NCBI GenBank assembly: GCA_029881635.1
Contig: JAOUMG010000011.1
Coordinates: forward strand, 1 to 13,511
DNA length: 13,511 nt
DNA from: Paracoccaceae bacterium
Lineage (GTDB): Bacteria > Pseudomonadota > Alphaproteobacteria > Rhodobacterales > Rhodobacteraceae
Reading direction: 5' to 3'
Made by a program: the position numbers and the translations under genes. Under the pieces are notes generated by a model. That model did no database searches and was not told the DNA's origin. It worked only from the letters and a program-made list of their open reading frames with translations. Within the stretch, counting starts at the first letter, position 1, and every line of letters begins with the position of its first letter. Positions 7,886 to 13,511 of the stretch are shown here, piece after piece.

Positions 7886-8929
7886 TGGTTTCGCCGCGTC
7901 AAATACCTTCCGCATCACGGTTGGCAGATCCGTCAGACGAAGGTTTTCACGGGCTATAAACTGCCCGCGTTGCGGCTGCGCGGCAATCGGCAGATGCGCA
8001 ACCTGTACAGACAAACGCAGGTGAAAATGCGTGAATGTGTGCCGCACTTCATCATGACAATGCCGCCAGTCGGCCGCAACGGGAGGCGACGGGTTCGCCG
8101 CCTTTTCTGCCCATCCGGTCCCGGGCCAGCCCTGCATTCCACCCAAAAGCCCCTTGTCCGGGCGTTGTTCCAATAGGAATGCGCCGTCGGCGCGCATCGC
8201 CACATAGGCAATACCATAGCGGACGGGTTTTGCGGGTTTGGCGCTCTTGTTTGGCAAATCGGCGGCACGACCCTGACTATTGGCAAGGCAAGGTTTCTTA
8301 AGCGGGCAGATGCCACAGGCTGGATTGCGGGGGGTACAGATGGTGGCGCCAAGGTCCATCATTGCCTGTGCATGATCGCCTGCACGTTCTTGTGGCGTCA
8401 GCCGATCCGCATAGCCGGTCAGTTCCGGTTTGGCGGCGGGCAGCGGCGTTTCAATGCAAAACAGCCGGGCGATAACCCGTTCAACATTGCCATCAACTAC
8501 GGTTGCGCGTTTATCATATGCAATGGCGGAAATCGCAGCGGCGGTATATGGGCCGATGCCTGGCAATTTCAGAAGCGCGTCGCGCGTTTCGGGAAAACGG
8601 CCGCCATGATCACTTTCGATGGCACGGGCGCATTTTAGCAAATTTCGTGCGCGGGCATAGTACCCAAGCCCCGCCCATTCACCCATGACATCAACATCAT
8701 CAGCCGCCGCTAACGCACCGACATCCGGCCAGAGATCGACAAAGCGCAAAAAGTAACTGCGCACGCTGGCGACTGTCGTTTGCTGAAGCATTATTTCCGA
8801 TAGCCAGACCTTGTAAGGATCGGGAATCTGGCCGGCTTTGCGTTCAGCTGGCCCGATCCGCCAGGGCAACGTCCGGGCATTCTGATCATACCAAGCCAGC
8901 AACATTGAACTGAATTCATCGTCACGCAA
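7868..8929 (-). CDS. mutY: A/G-specific adenine DNA glycosylase
   Basis: 353 residues if started at the TTG at 8929, which has AGAGGA at good spacing and gives a length like E. coli MutY (350). An ATG at 8905 would give 345. The frame stays open upstream to 9139, but that would overlap the divergent gene and adds nothing MutY-like. MutY removes adenine mispaired with 8-oxoguanine. Visible elements are catalytic Glu45 in LSEIMLQQT, helix-hairpin-helix LPGIGPYTA (121-129), catalytic Asp145 in VVDGNVERV, and the iron-sulfur ligands Cys197, Cys204, Cys207 and Cys213 (C-x6-C-x2-C-x5-C). A NUDIX-like C-terminal domain, which reads 8-oxoG, follows from about residue 230. It is divergent from the DUF721 gene, with 84 bases between starts, and is followed by alkB. 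Confidence 0.95.
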   Translation of the reverse strand: MRDDEFSSMLLAWYDQNARTLPWRIGPAERKAGQIPDPYKVWLSEIMLQQTTVASVRSYFLRFVDLWPDVGALAAADDVDVMGEWAGLGYYARARNLLKCARAIESDHGGRFPETRDALLKLPGIGPYTAAAISAIAYDKRATVVDGNVERVIARLFCIETPLPAAKPELTGYADRLTPQERAGDHAQAMMDLGATICTPRNPACGICPLKKPCLANSQGRAADLPNKSAKPAKPVRYGIAYVAMRADGAFLLEQRPDKGLLGGMQGWPGTGWAEKAANPSPPVAADWRHCHDEVRHTFTHFHLRLSVQVAHLPIAAQPQRGQFIARENLRLTDLPTVMRKVFDAAKPLLQGN

Positions 8930-8958
8930 TATTGTATTCCTCTTTGACCCAATTGCTG

Positions 8959-8987
8959 TGGGCAAGCCCGGCGCGGATGCATAGAAT
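8959..8987 (+). promoter_or_regulatory. Candidate promoter for the DUF721-dsbA-CoA-transferase operon
   Basis: TGGGCA (8959-8964, 4 of 6 matches to TTGACA) and TAGAAT (8982-8987, 5 of 6 matches to TATAAT) are separated by 17 bases and end 26 bases before the ATG at 9014. This is a consensus comparison only. It lies in the 84-base divergent gap to mutY, for which I see no good promoter. Confidence 0.3.
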
Positions 8988-9013
8988 AGCGCCTGAGAAC
9001 AGAAAGGACAGCG

Positions 9014-9535
9014 ATGAGCGTGACGCCAGAGCAGCCCCGCCGCAGACGTGGATTCGAAGCAGCATCGGGCCTGTTGCGCGACAGGATCCGCTCGGCTGGG
9101 GAATCGCGCGGGTTCGCTGTTTCGCGCCTGTTGACCCATTGGCCAGAAATCGTTGGTCTGGAAGTTGCAGAAATGGCCCGTCCTGTGAAAATCAGCTATT
9201 CCAAAGGCGGATTCGGGGCGACCTTGGTCTTGCTGACAAACGGGGCTTCGGCACCCATTCTGCAGATGCAGCTACCCGCCATCCGCGAAAAGGTGAATGC
9301 ATGCTACGGCTACAATGCCATATCGCGCATTTCCGTAACACAAACCGCCCCGATTGGTTTCGCCGAGGGTCAGGTGGCCTTCACTCCGGAAAAGAAAGCC
9401 AATGACGCGCCTGATGCGGCAGTTTCTCGCGCAGCCAAGGCGATATCGGGTGACGTAAGAAACCAAGAACTCCGGGCAGCGCTTGCAGCTTTGGCGGAAA
9501 AAGTCTTATCACGGCCAGGAAACAGGAAAGGCTGA
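9014..9535 (+). CDS. DUF721 (DciA-like) protein
   Basis: 173 residues, ATG 9014 preceded by AAAGGA at 5 bases. The region of about 15-115 fits the DUF721 family: a basic N-terminal arm with four arginines in a row (9-12), a helix, the HWPEIVGLEVAEMARPVKI segment, and a beta sheet with the hydrophobic LVLLTNGASAPILQM strand-helix. DciA, the best-studied DUF721 protein, helps load the replicative helicase DnaB in bacteria lacking DnaC. The fold is KH-like and basic. The alphaproteobacterial form here has an extra Ala-rich C-terminal tail (about 128-173). Whether it is a true helicase loader is inferred from the family. It is divergent from mutY and followed after 3 bases by the DsbA-like gene, so translational coupling is likely. 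Confidence 0.82.
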   Translation: MSVTPEQPRRRRGFEAASGLLRDRIRSAGESRGFAVSRLLTHWPEIVGLEVAEMARPVKISYSKGGFGATLVLLTNGASAPILQMQLPAIREKVNACYGYNAISRISVTQTAPIGFAEGQVAFTPEKKANDAPDAAVSRAAKAISGDVRNQELRAALAALAEKVLSRPGNRKG

Positions 9536-9538
9536 ACT

Positions 9539-10219
9539 ATGTCTAAAACTCACATCTTGGCCGCTGCGGTTGCGCTGGCCGTTATTGGCGGTGGCGCATT
9601 CTGGATGGCGCGGCAGGATACCGTTCTGCCGCCCTCGCTCAGTACAGCCGCCATTGCGCAGGAAACCGCAACCTCAACCAGTTCCGAGGTCGCATTGGTG
9701 CCCGATATGATCCTGGGCCGGGCCGATGCCCCGGTCGAAGTGATCGAATATGCATCTTTCACCTGCCCGCATTGCGCCAATTTTCATGAAACCGTCTTTG
9801 ACCAACTAAAAACCAACTACATCGATGCCGGCAAAGTCCGCTTTGTCTACCGCGAAGTCTACTTCGACAAATTCGGTCTTTGGGCCGGCATGGTGGCGCG
9901 GTGCGGTGGTTCGGAGAAATATTTCGGCATCTCTGACATGATCTATTCCACTCAGCGCGACTGGCTGGCGCCGGGCGAAGATGCAGGCATTGCCTCTAAC
10001 CTGCGCAAGATCGGGTTGAAGGCCGGGCTGTCAGGCGAAGCGCTGGATGCCTGCATGAAGGACAATGACATGGCCAAGGCGATGGTCGCGACGTTTCAGA
10101 CCAACGCCAAAAAGGATGATATCAACTCGACCCCTTCCTTTGTCATCGACGGGCAGAAATATGCCAACATGTCGTACGAGGAATTCGCAAAAACACTTGA
10201 CGAAAAACTGGCCAACTAA
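9539..10219 (+). CDS. DsbA-family thiol:disulfide oxidoreductase
   Basis: 226 residues, ATG 9539 three bases after the preceding stop, with a GGAAAGG inside the end of that gene. The hydrophobic N-terminus (about 6-23) is an uncleaved anchor or signal peptide that sends the protein to the periplasm. The thioredoxin-fold active site is CPHC (76-79) in EYASFTCPHC, as in DsbA. The cis-proline loop is STPSFVIDG near residues 199-207. The family oxidises or isomerises disulfides in exported proteins. Two further cysteines outside the active site (one in MVARCGG, one in DACMKD) are typical of this alphaproteobacterial DsbA subgroup. In related genomes I recall smc lying next to this mutY-DUF721-dsbA group; here a CoA-transferase gene starts 3 bases after the stop instead. 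Confidence 0.9.
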   Translation: MSKTHILAAAVALAVIGGGAFWMARQDTVLPPSLSTAAIAQETATSTSSEVALVPDMILGRADAPVEVIEYASFTCPHCANFHETVFDQLKTNYIDAGKVRFVYREVYFDKFGLWAGMVARCGGSEKYFGISDMIYSTQRDWLAPGEDAGIASNLRKIGLKAGLSGEALDACMKDNDMAKAMVATFQTNAKKDDINSTPSFVIDGQKYANMSYEEFAKTLDEKLAN

Positions 10220-10222
10220 GGA

Positions 10223-11353
10223 ATGACCCCGCTTGCCGGTCTGAAGGTCGTCGAACTAGCGCGGATTCTGGCCGGTCCCTGGGCCGGGCAGACTCTGGCC
10301 GATTTAGGCGCTGACGTTATCAAAGTCGAAGCACCCGAAGGCGACGATACCCGCCGTTGGGGCCCACCCTTTGTAGAACGCGATAACGACCGCTCGGCGG
10401 CCTATTTCCACAGCTGCAATCGGGGGAAAAAATCTGTCACAGCCGATTTTCGCACCCCAGACGGCCAGGCATTTGTGCGTGAACTGGTCAAAGACGCAGA
10501 TATTCTGATCGAGAATTTCAAGGTCGGCGGGTTAGCAAAGTACGGGCTGGATTATGCCAGTCTGGCGGTGCTTAACCCGCGACTTATCTACTGTTCGATC
10601 ACGGGTTTCGGGCAGGACGGCCCCTATGCCCACCGCGCTGGTTATGACTACATCATCCAAGGGATGTCAGGCCTGATGAGTGTGACTGGCGAAGCCGATG
10701 GTCAGCCCCAGAAAGTGGGCGTCGCGGTGACAGACATATTCACCGGAGTCTATTCCGCTACGGCGATACTGGCGGCGGTGGTTCAGCGCGGTCGGACAGG
10801 GCAGGGCCAGCATATCGACATGGCCCTTTTGGATGTGGCGACTTCGGTCATGGCCAACCAGGCGATGAACTTTCTAGCGTCGGGCAAGCCCCCAAAAAGG
10901 ATGGGAAATGCCCATCCGAACCTTGTTCCCTATGCAGTTTTTGACTGTCTGGACGGCTGGGTGATCTTGGCCACCGGAAACGACGCGCAATATCGCCGCT
11001 TGTGCAAAATTCTCGGGTTGGAAGCGCTGGCGGAATCCCCTGAATACCTGACCAACGCAGATCGCATCGCCAACCGCGATGATCTGAGCGCCGCCCTGTC
11101 AACCGCGACGCGCCGCTTTCCAAAGGCCGATCTGCTGTCCGCATGCGAGGCAGAAGGCGTTCCGGCCGGGCCGATCAACGACCTCTCCGAAGTATTCGCA
11201 GATCCGCAGGTTCTCGCACGCGGGCTAAGGATCGAGCCTGAGGGCATTTCCGGCGTCAGATCACCATTTCGCTTTTCGGATGCCGAACTGGCAGTTGACC
11301 GGGCGTCTCCGACGTTGGGGCAACATGACCCCGAATTTGGACAGACCGGTTAA
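10223..11353 (+). CDS. Class III (CaiB/BaiF) CoA-transferase
   Basis: 376 residues. ATG 10223 lies only 3 bases after the dsbA-like stop. The AAGGA here directly abuts the ATG, too close for a normal ribosome binding site, so initiation is probably coupled to the upstream gene. The N-terminus (PLAGLKVVELARILAGPWAG) is the family signature. Asp171 in VGVAVTDIF aligns with the catalytic Asp that forms the acyl-anhydride (Asp169 in formyl-CoA transferase). These enzymes move CoA between carboxylic acids as an interlocked dimer in the cytoplasm; some members are alpha-methylacyl-CoA racemases. Substrate cannot be told from sequence alone. There is no obvious functional tie to DciA or DsbA, so the operon position is probably incidental. 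Its stop overlaps the convergent lpxK stop. Confidence 0.9.
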   Translation: MTPLAGLKVVELARILAGPWAGQTLADLGADVIKVEAPEGDDTRRWGPPFVERDNDRSAAYFHSCNRGKKSVTADFRTPDGQAFVRELVKDADILIENFKVGGLAKYGLDYASLAVLNPRLIYCSITGFGQDGPYAHRAGYDYIIQGMSGLMSVTGEADGQPQKVGVAVTDIFTGVYSATAILAAVVQRGRTGQGQHIDMALLDVATSVMANQAMNFLASGKPPKRMGNAHPNLVPYAVFDCLDGWVILATGNDAQYRRLCKILGLEALAESPEYLTNADRIANRDDLSAALSTATRRFPKADLLSACEAEGVPAGPINDLSEVFADPQVLARGLRIEPEGISGVRSPFRFSDAELAVDRASPTLGQHDPEFGQTG

Positions 11354-12342
11354 AGCCCCAGCTTGCAGAATGCCTTGTCAAGCGGCGACCAATCACGCAG
11401 CGCCAAACGCACTGGCAATGTCAAAACGTTGGATCGCAAAGCTTCGGGCAAGCGCACGGCGTCTTTTTCGGTAGTGACCAATTGCGCGCCAAGATCAGCC
11501 GCCTGCCCTTCCAGCCGCCGCAGCAAAGTTGTGCTCAGCGGCTGATGATCGTCCAGTGCCACGGAATGGGCGATATCCGCGCCAAGATCGCGCAATGTGG
11601 AAAAGAACTTGTCCGGATGCCCGATTCCGGCAAATGCCAGCACCCGCAAGTCTTTCCAATCCATTCCGGTCGGCAATGGCTCCAGCACACCGGTCAGATG
11701 CGGGATTGTAATGGCTAAGCCCCAGCGTTCGGTGAATTCTGCCTGTGCCGCATCCGGCCCGATCGACAGAACAAAATCGGCGCGCGCCAATCCGGCAGAT
11801 ATCGGTTCGCGCAATGGCCCCGCTGGCAAACAAAGCCCGTTGCCAAACCCACGCGCCGCATCAACGACGACAATGGATAGATCTTTAGCAATGCCGGGGT
11901 TTTGAAAGCCGTCATCAAGGATGATAACTTGCGCGCCGGCTTCTGCGGCTGCGCGCACGCCCTTGGCCCGATCCCGCGCCACCCAGACCGACGTGAACCC
12001 AGCCAAAAGCAACGGTTCGTCACCGCAATCCGCCGCGCCGTGGATGCGTTCGTCGATCAGAACAGGGCCAGTGAGGCGCCCGCCATGACCCCGGCTGACC
12101 ACATGAACCGCCAGTTTCCGTGCAAGCAAATGCTGAACCAATGCAATAACGGTCGGCGTCTTGCCGGTACCGCCTGCGTTGATATTACCAACACAGATCA
12201 CAGGTATGTCGGACCGATATGCAAGGCCACGCTTCAGACGAAAGGCCGTTACCGCCGCATATAGGGCACCCAACGGGCGCAGAAACTGCGCCCTAAGCGC
12301 TGGCTGGTCAGGCGAGGTATGCCAGAAGCTCGGCGCGCGCAT
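11350..12342 (-). CDS. lpxK: Tetraacyldisaccharide 4'-kinase
   Basis: 330 residues, ATG 12342 with AAGGAAG about 7 bases upstream; its A is shared with the TGA of the preceding gene (TGATG overlap). LpxK phosphorylates the 4' position of the lipid A precursor at the cytoplasmic face of the inner membrane. The P-loop is GNINAGGTGKT (52-62). The GDEP segment carries the conserved Asp proposed as catalytic base, and LDDGFQ is the family signature. An N-terminal amphipathic/hydrophobic helix (about 16-36) fits its peripheral membrane anchoring. Length is normal. It is translationally coupled to the WaaA-like gene, a common partnership in lipid A/inner-core synthesis. Its 3' end abuts the CoA-transferase with no room for a terminator. 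Confidence 0.95.
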   Translation of the reverse strand: MRAPSFWHTSPDQPALRAQFLRPLGALYAAVTAFRLKRGLAYRSDIPVICVGNINAGGTGKTPTVIALVQHLLARKLAVHVVSRGHGGRLTGPVLIDERIHGAADCGDEPLLLAGFTSVWVARDRAKGVRAAAEAGAQVIILDDGFQNPGIAKDLSIVVVDAARGFGNGLCLPAGPLREPISAGLARADFVLSIGPDAAQAEFTERWGLAITIPHLTGVLEPLPTGMDWKDLRVLAFAGIGHPDKFFSTLRDLGADIAHSVALDDHQPLSTTLLRRLEGQAADLGAQLVTTEKDAVRLPEALRSNVLTLPVRLALRDWSPLDKAFCKLGL

Positions 12343-13511
12343 CAGACCACTTCCTTTCGGTCGCTCCGTAAGGCCAGAATCGTCGCGATCATGCCCACAA
12401 CCCGTTCTGCAACCTCAGCACCACCAGATGACACTGACCAGGCATTGTGGGCAAGGATTGCGGCCTTGTCAGGCGCGATCAGGTCGCTGACCGCTTCAGC
12501 CAATTCCGCAGGTGTCTTGACAAGCCGCGCCGCACTCGCCGCGCTCAAACGCGCATAGGCATCCGGGTAGGGCGCGGTGTGGGGGCCATGCAATATTGCT
12601 GAACCGAGAGCTGCCGGTTCAAACGGACTGCGACCAGCGCCGTGCTGAAGCAGCGTGCCCCCCATATAGGTCACCGGCGCCAGCCGATACCAAAGCCCAA
12701 GTTCGCCTTCGGCATCTGCTATGAAAAGCTGGACATCCGGGTCAGGCTCTTCGTCGCGGCTGCGCTGTCCGACGATCCAGCCTTCGCGTGTCATCCGTTC
12801 GTTCAGTGCCTCGGCGTCCGACGGCTTGTCTGGAACAAATATCAAAAGCATCCGATGCGCCTGACGCATGGCATCGGAATGGGCTGCTATTACTGCGTCT
12901 TGCTCTGCCGGTGGGCAGTTCACCGCCAACCAGACCGGTCGCGCCTGCAACAGTTGCGCCAATGTATTTCGCTCGGCTTCGTTGCAGGGCAAAGGATCGG
13001 TTGTTTCCTCTATTCTACCGGCAACAGTAACGCCAAGCCCTTTGCCGCCAAGTTTGCGAAGCTGCACCAAGGTATCCGGATCCTGCGCCAGAATATGCGT
13101 GAAGCGTGCCAGCAAGGACGCAACCATCCCACGCTGCCAACGCCACCGGGCAGCCGCCTGCCGGGTCAGTTTTACATCCGCGAGGATCATCGGAATGCCA
13201 CGGTTGTGGGTCTCTGCAATTAAGACAGGCGGCAGGCTGGTACCCGCGATGAGCGCTAGGTTTGGACGCCAGTGGTTCAGGAACGCGCTGATATTTTTCA
13301 GCTTCTCGGGGGGCAGAAAATCCGCGACTGTGCCCGGCGGCATAGCCCCTAGGTCTGGCAGATCGGGGCCATCGGCCGTTATCAAAATACCCAGCGGACC
13401 CGGTTCTTGCACCAGACGTTCGGCCAACTGTCCAAGGCTCTGCAATGTCGCGCCGGCACCAGCGTGCAACCATATCAAGGGTCCGGAAGGACGGGGCGAC
13501 CGACGAATGTC
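12342..13511 (-). CDS. Divergent WaaA/KdtA-like Kdo transferase (GT30 type), N-terminus beyond the right edge
   Basis: 389 residues are in the window. The frame is open to the right edge (…RPSGPLIWLHAG), so the true start lies outside; a TTG at 13478 is not the start. Similarity to WaaA includes the RPxGPLxWxHA entry, FLNHWRP, a LxxRFTHILAQ helix, VAGRIEE near the linker, ELGLWYRLAPVTYMGG, and HGAGRSPFEPAALG, close to the family's HGGHNPLEPAA. WaaA adds Kdo from CMP-Kdo to lipid IVA. The N-terminal motif normally ending in a catalytic Glu (HAxSxGE) reads HAGAGAT here, and ESELWPN is replaced by GTSLPPV. It may have changed chemistry or acceptor, or be a second paralogue. It is coupled to lpxK by a one-base overlap, which supports a lipid A/core role. 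Confidence 0.75.
   Translation of the reverse strand, partial: DIRRSPRPSGPLIWLHAGAGATLQSLGQLAERLVQEPGPLGILITADGPDLPDLGAMPPGTVADFLPPEKLKNISAFLNHWRPNLALIAGTSLPPVLIAETHNRGIPMILADVKLTRQAAARWRWQRGMVASLLARFTHILAQDPDTLVQLRKLGGKGLGVTVAGRIEETTDPLPCNEAERNTLAQLLQARPVWLAVNCPPAEQDAVIAAHSDAMRQAHRMLLIFVPDKPSDAEALNERMTREGWIVGQRSRDEEPDPDVQLFIADAEGELGLWYRLAPVTYMGGTLLQHGAGRSPFEPAALGSAILHGPHTAPYPDAYARLSAASAARLVKTPAELAEAVSDLIAPDKAAILAHNAWSVSSGGAEVAERVVGMIATILALRSDRKEVV

Noticed and set aside
8930..9139. Upstream extension of the mutY frame
   Set aside because: It would overlap the start of the divergent DUF721 gene and adds about 70 residues not seen in MutY; the TTG at 8929 has a good ribosome binding site.
12642..13223. 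Plus-strand open frame of 193 codons
   Set aside because: It is antisense to the WaaA-like gene and has no ribosome binding site or recognisable motif.
13476..13478. TTG as start of the WaaA-like gene
   Set aside because: The frame continues upstream to the window edge with residues (RPSGPL) that match the family, so the gene is simply cut.

Overview
This window looks like ordinary chromosomal DNA of an alphaproteobacterium, most probably a member of the Rhodobacteraceae (Roseobacter group). The basis is a CcrM-type GANTC methyltransferase directly behind rnhB, the divergent mutY / DUF721-dsbA cluster, lpxK joined to a divergent WaaA-like transferase, and TTGAC-type -35 sequences. Lineage is inferred from gene content and protein character; no database search was possible. 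I see no tRNA, rRNA, insertion sequence, phage gene, CRISPR array or attachment site. No gene-free stretch exceeds about 220 bases.

Layout. (1) 1-3818, minus strand: a small exported protein and a membrane-anchored winged-helix protein form one probable operon (3818 to 2844). After a 219-base gap, a nitrilase-superfamily amidohydrolase and an Orn/Lys/Arg-type PLP decarboxylase (cut by the left edge) form a second one. (2) 4001-6601, plus strand: an exported basic protein with a duplicated two-cysteine repeat ends at a strong terminator. It is followed by rnhB and then ccrM, which has its own terminator. (3) 6671-8929, minus strand: mutY and then alkB. (4) 9014-11353, plus strand, divergent from mutY: DUF721/DciA-like protein, DsbA-like thioredoxin-fold protein and a class III CoA-transferase, with only 3-base gaps. 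(5) 11350-13511, minus strand: a WaaA-like sugar transferase (cut by the right edge) overlaps lpxK by one base. The lpxK and CoA-transferase stop codons share a TTAA.

How genes work together. The decarboxylase/amidohydrolase pair suggests amino-acid or polyamine nitrogen chemistry. rnhB, ccrM, mutY and the DciA-like gene are genome-maintenance and replication functions. lpxK and the WaaA-like gene belong to lipid A/inner-core synthesis. AlkB suggests alkane or related hydrocarbon oxidation.

Points worth a second look: the ccrM upstream region (three GANTC sites in 39 bases, two of them one helical turn apart in the spacer of a candidate promoter, plus two 14-base direct repeats in the leader); the membrane-tethered winged-helix protein, whose domain order is opposite to ToxR; the WaaA-like protein, which lacks the usual catalytic glutamate; and the internally duplicated Cys-repeat protein. 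I found nothing I would claim as a wholly new system.
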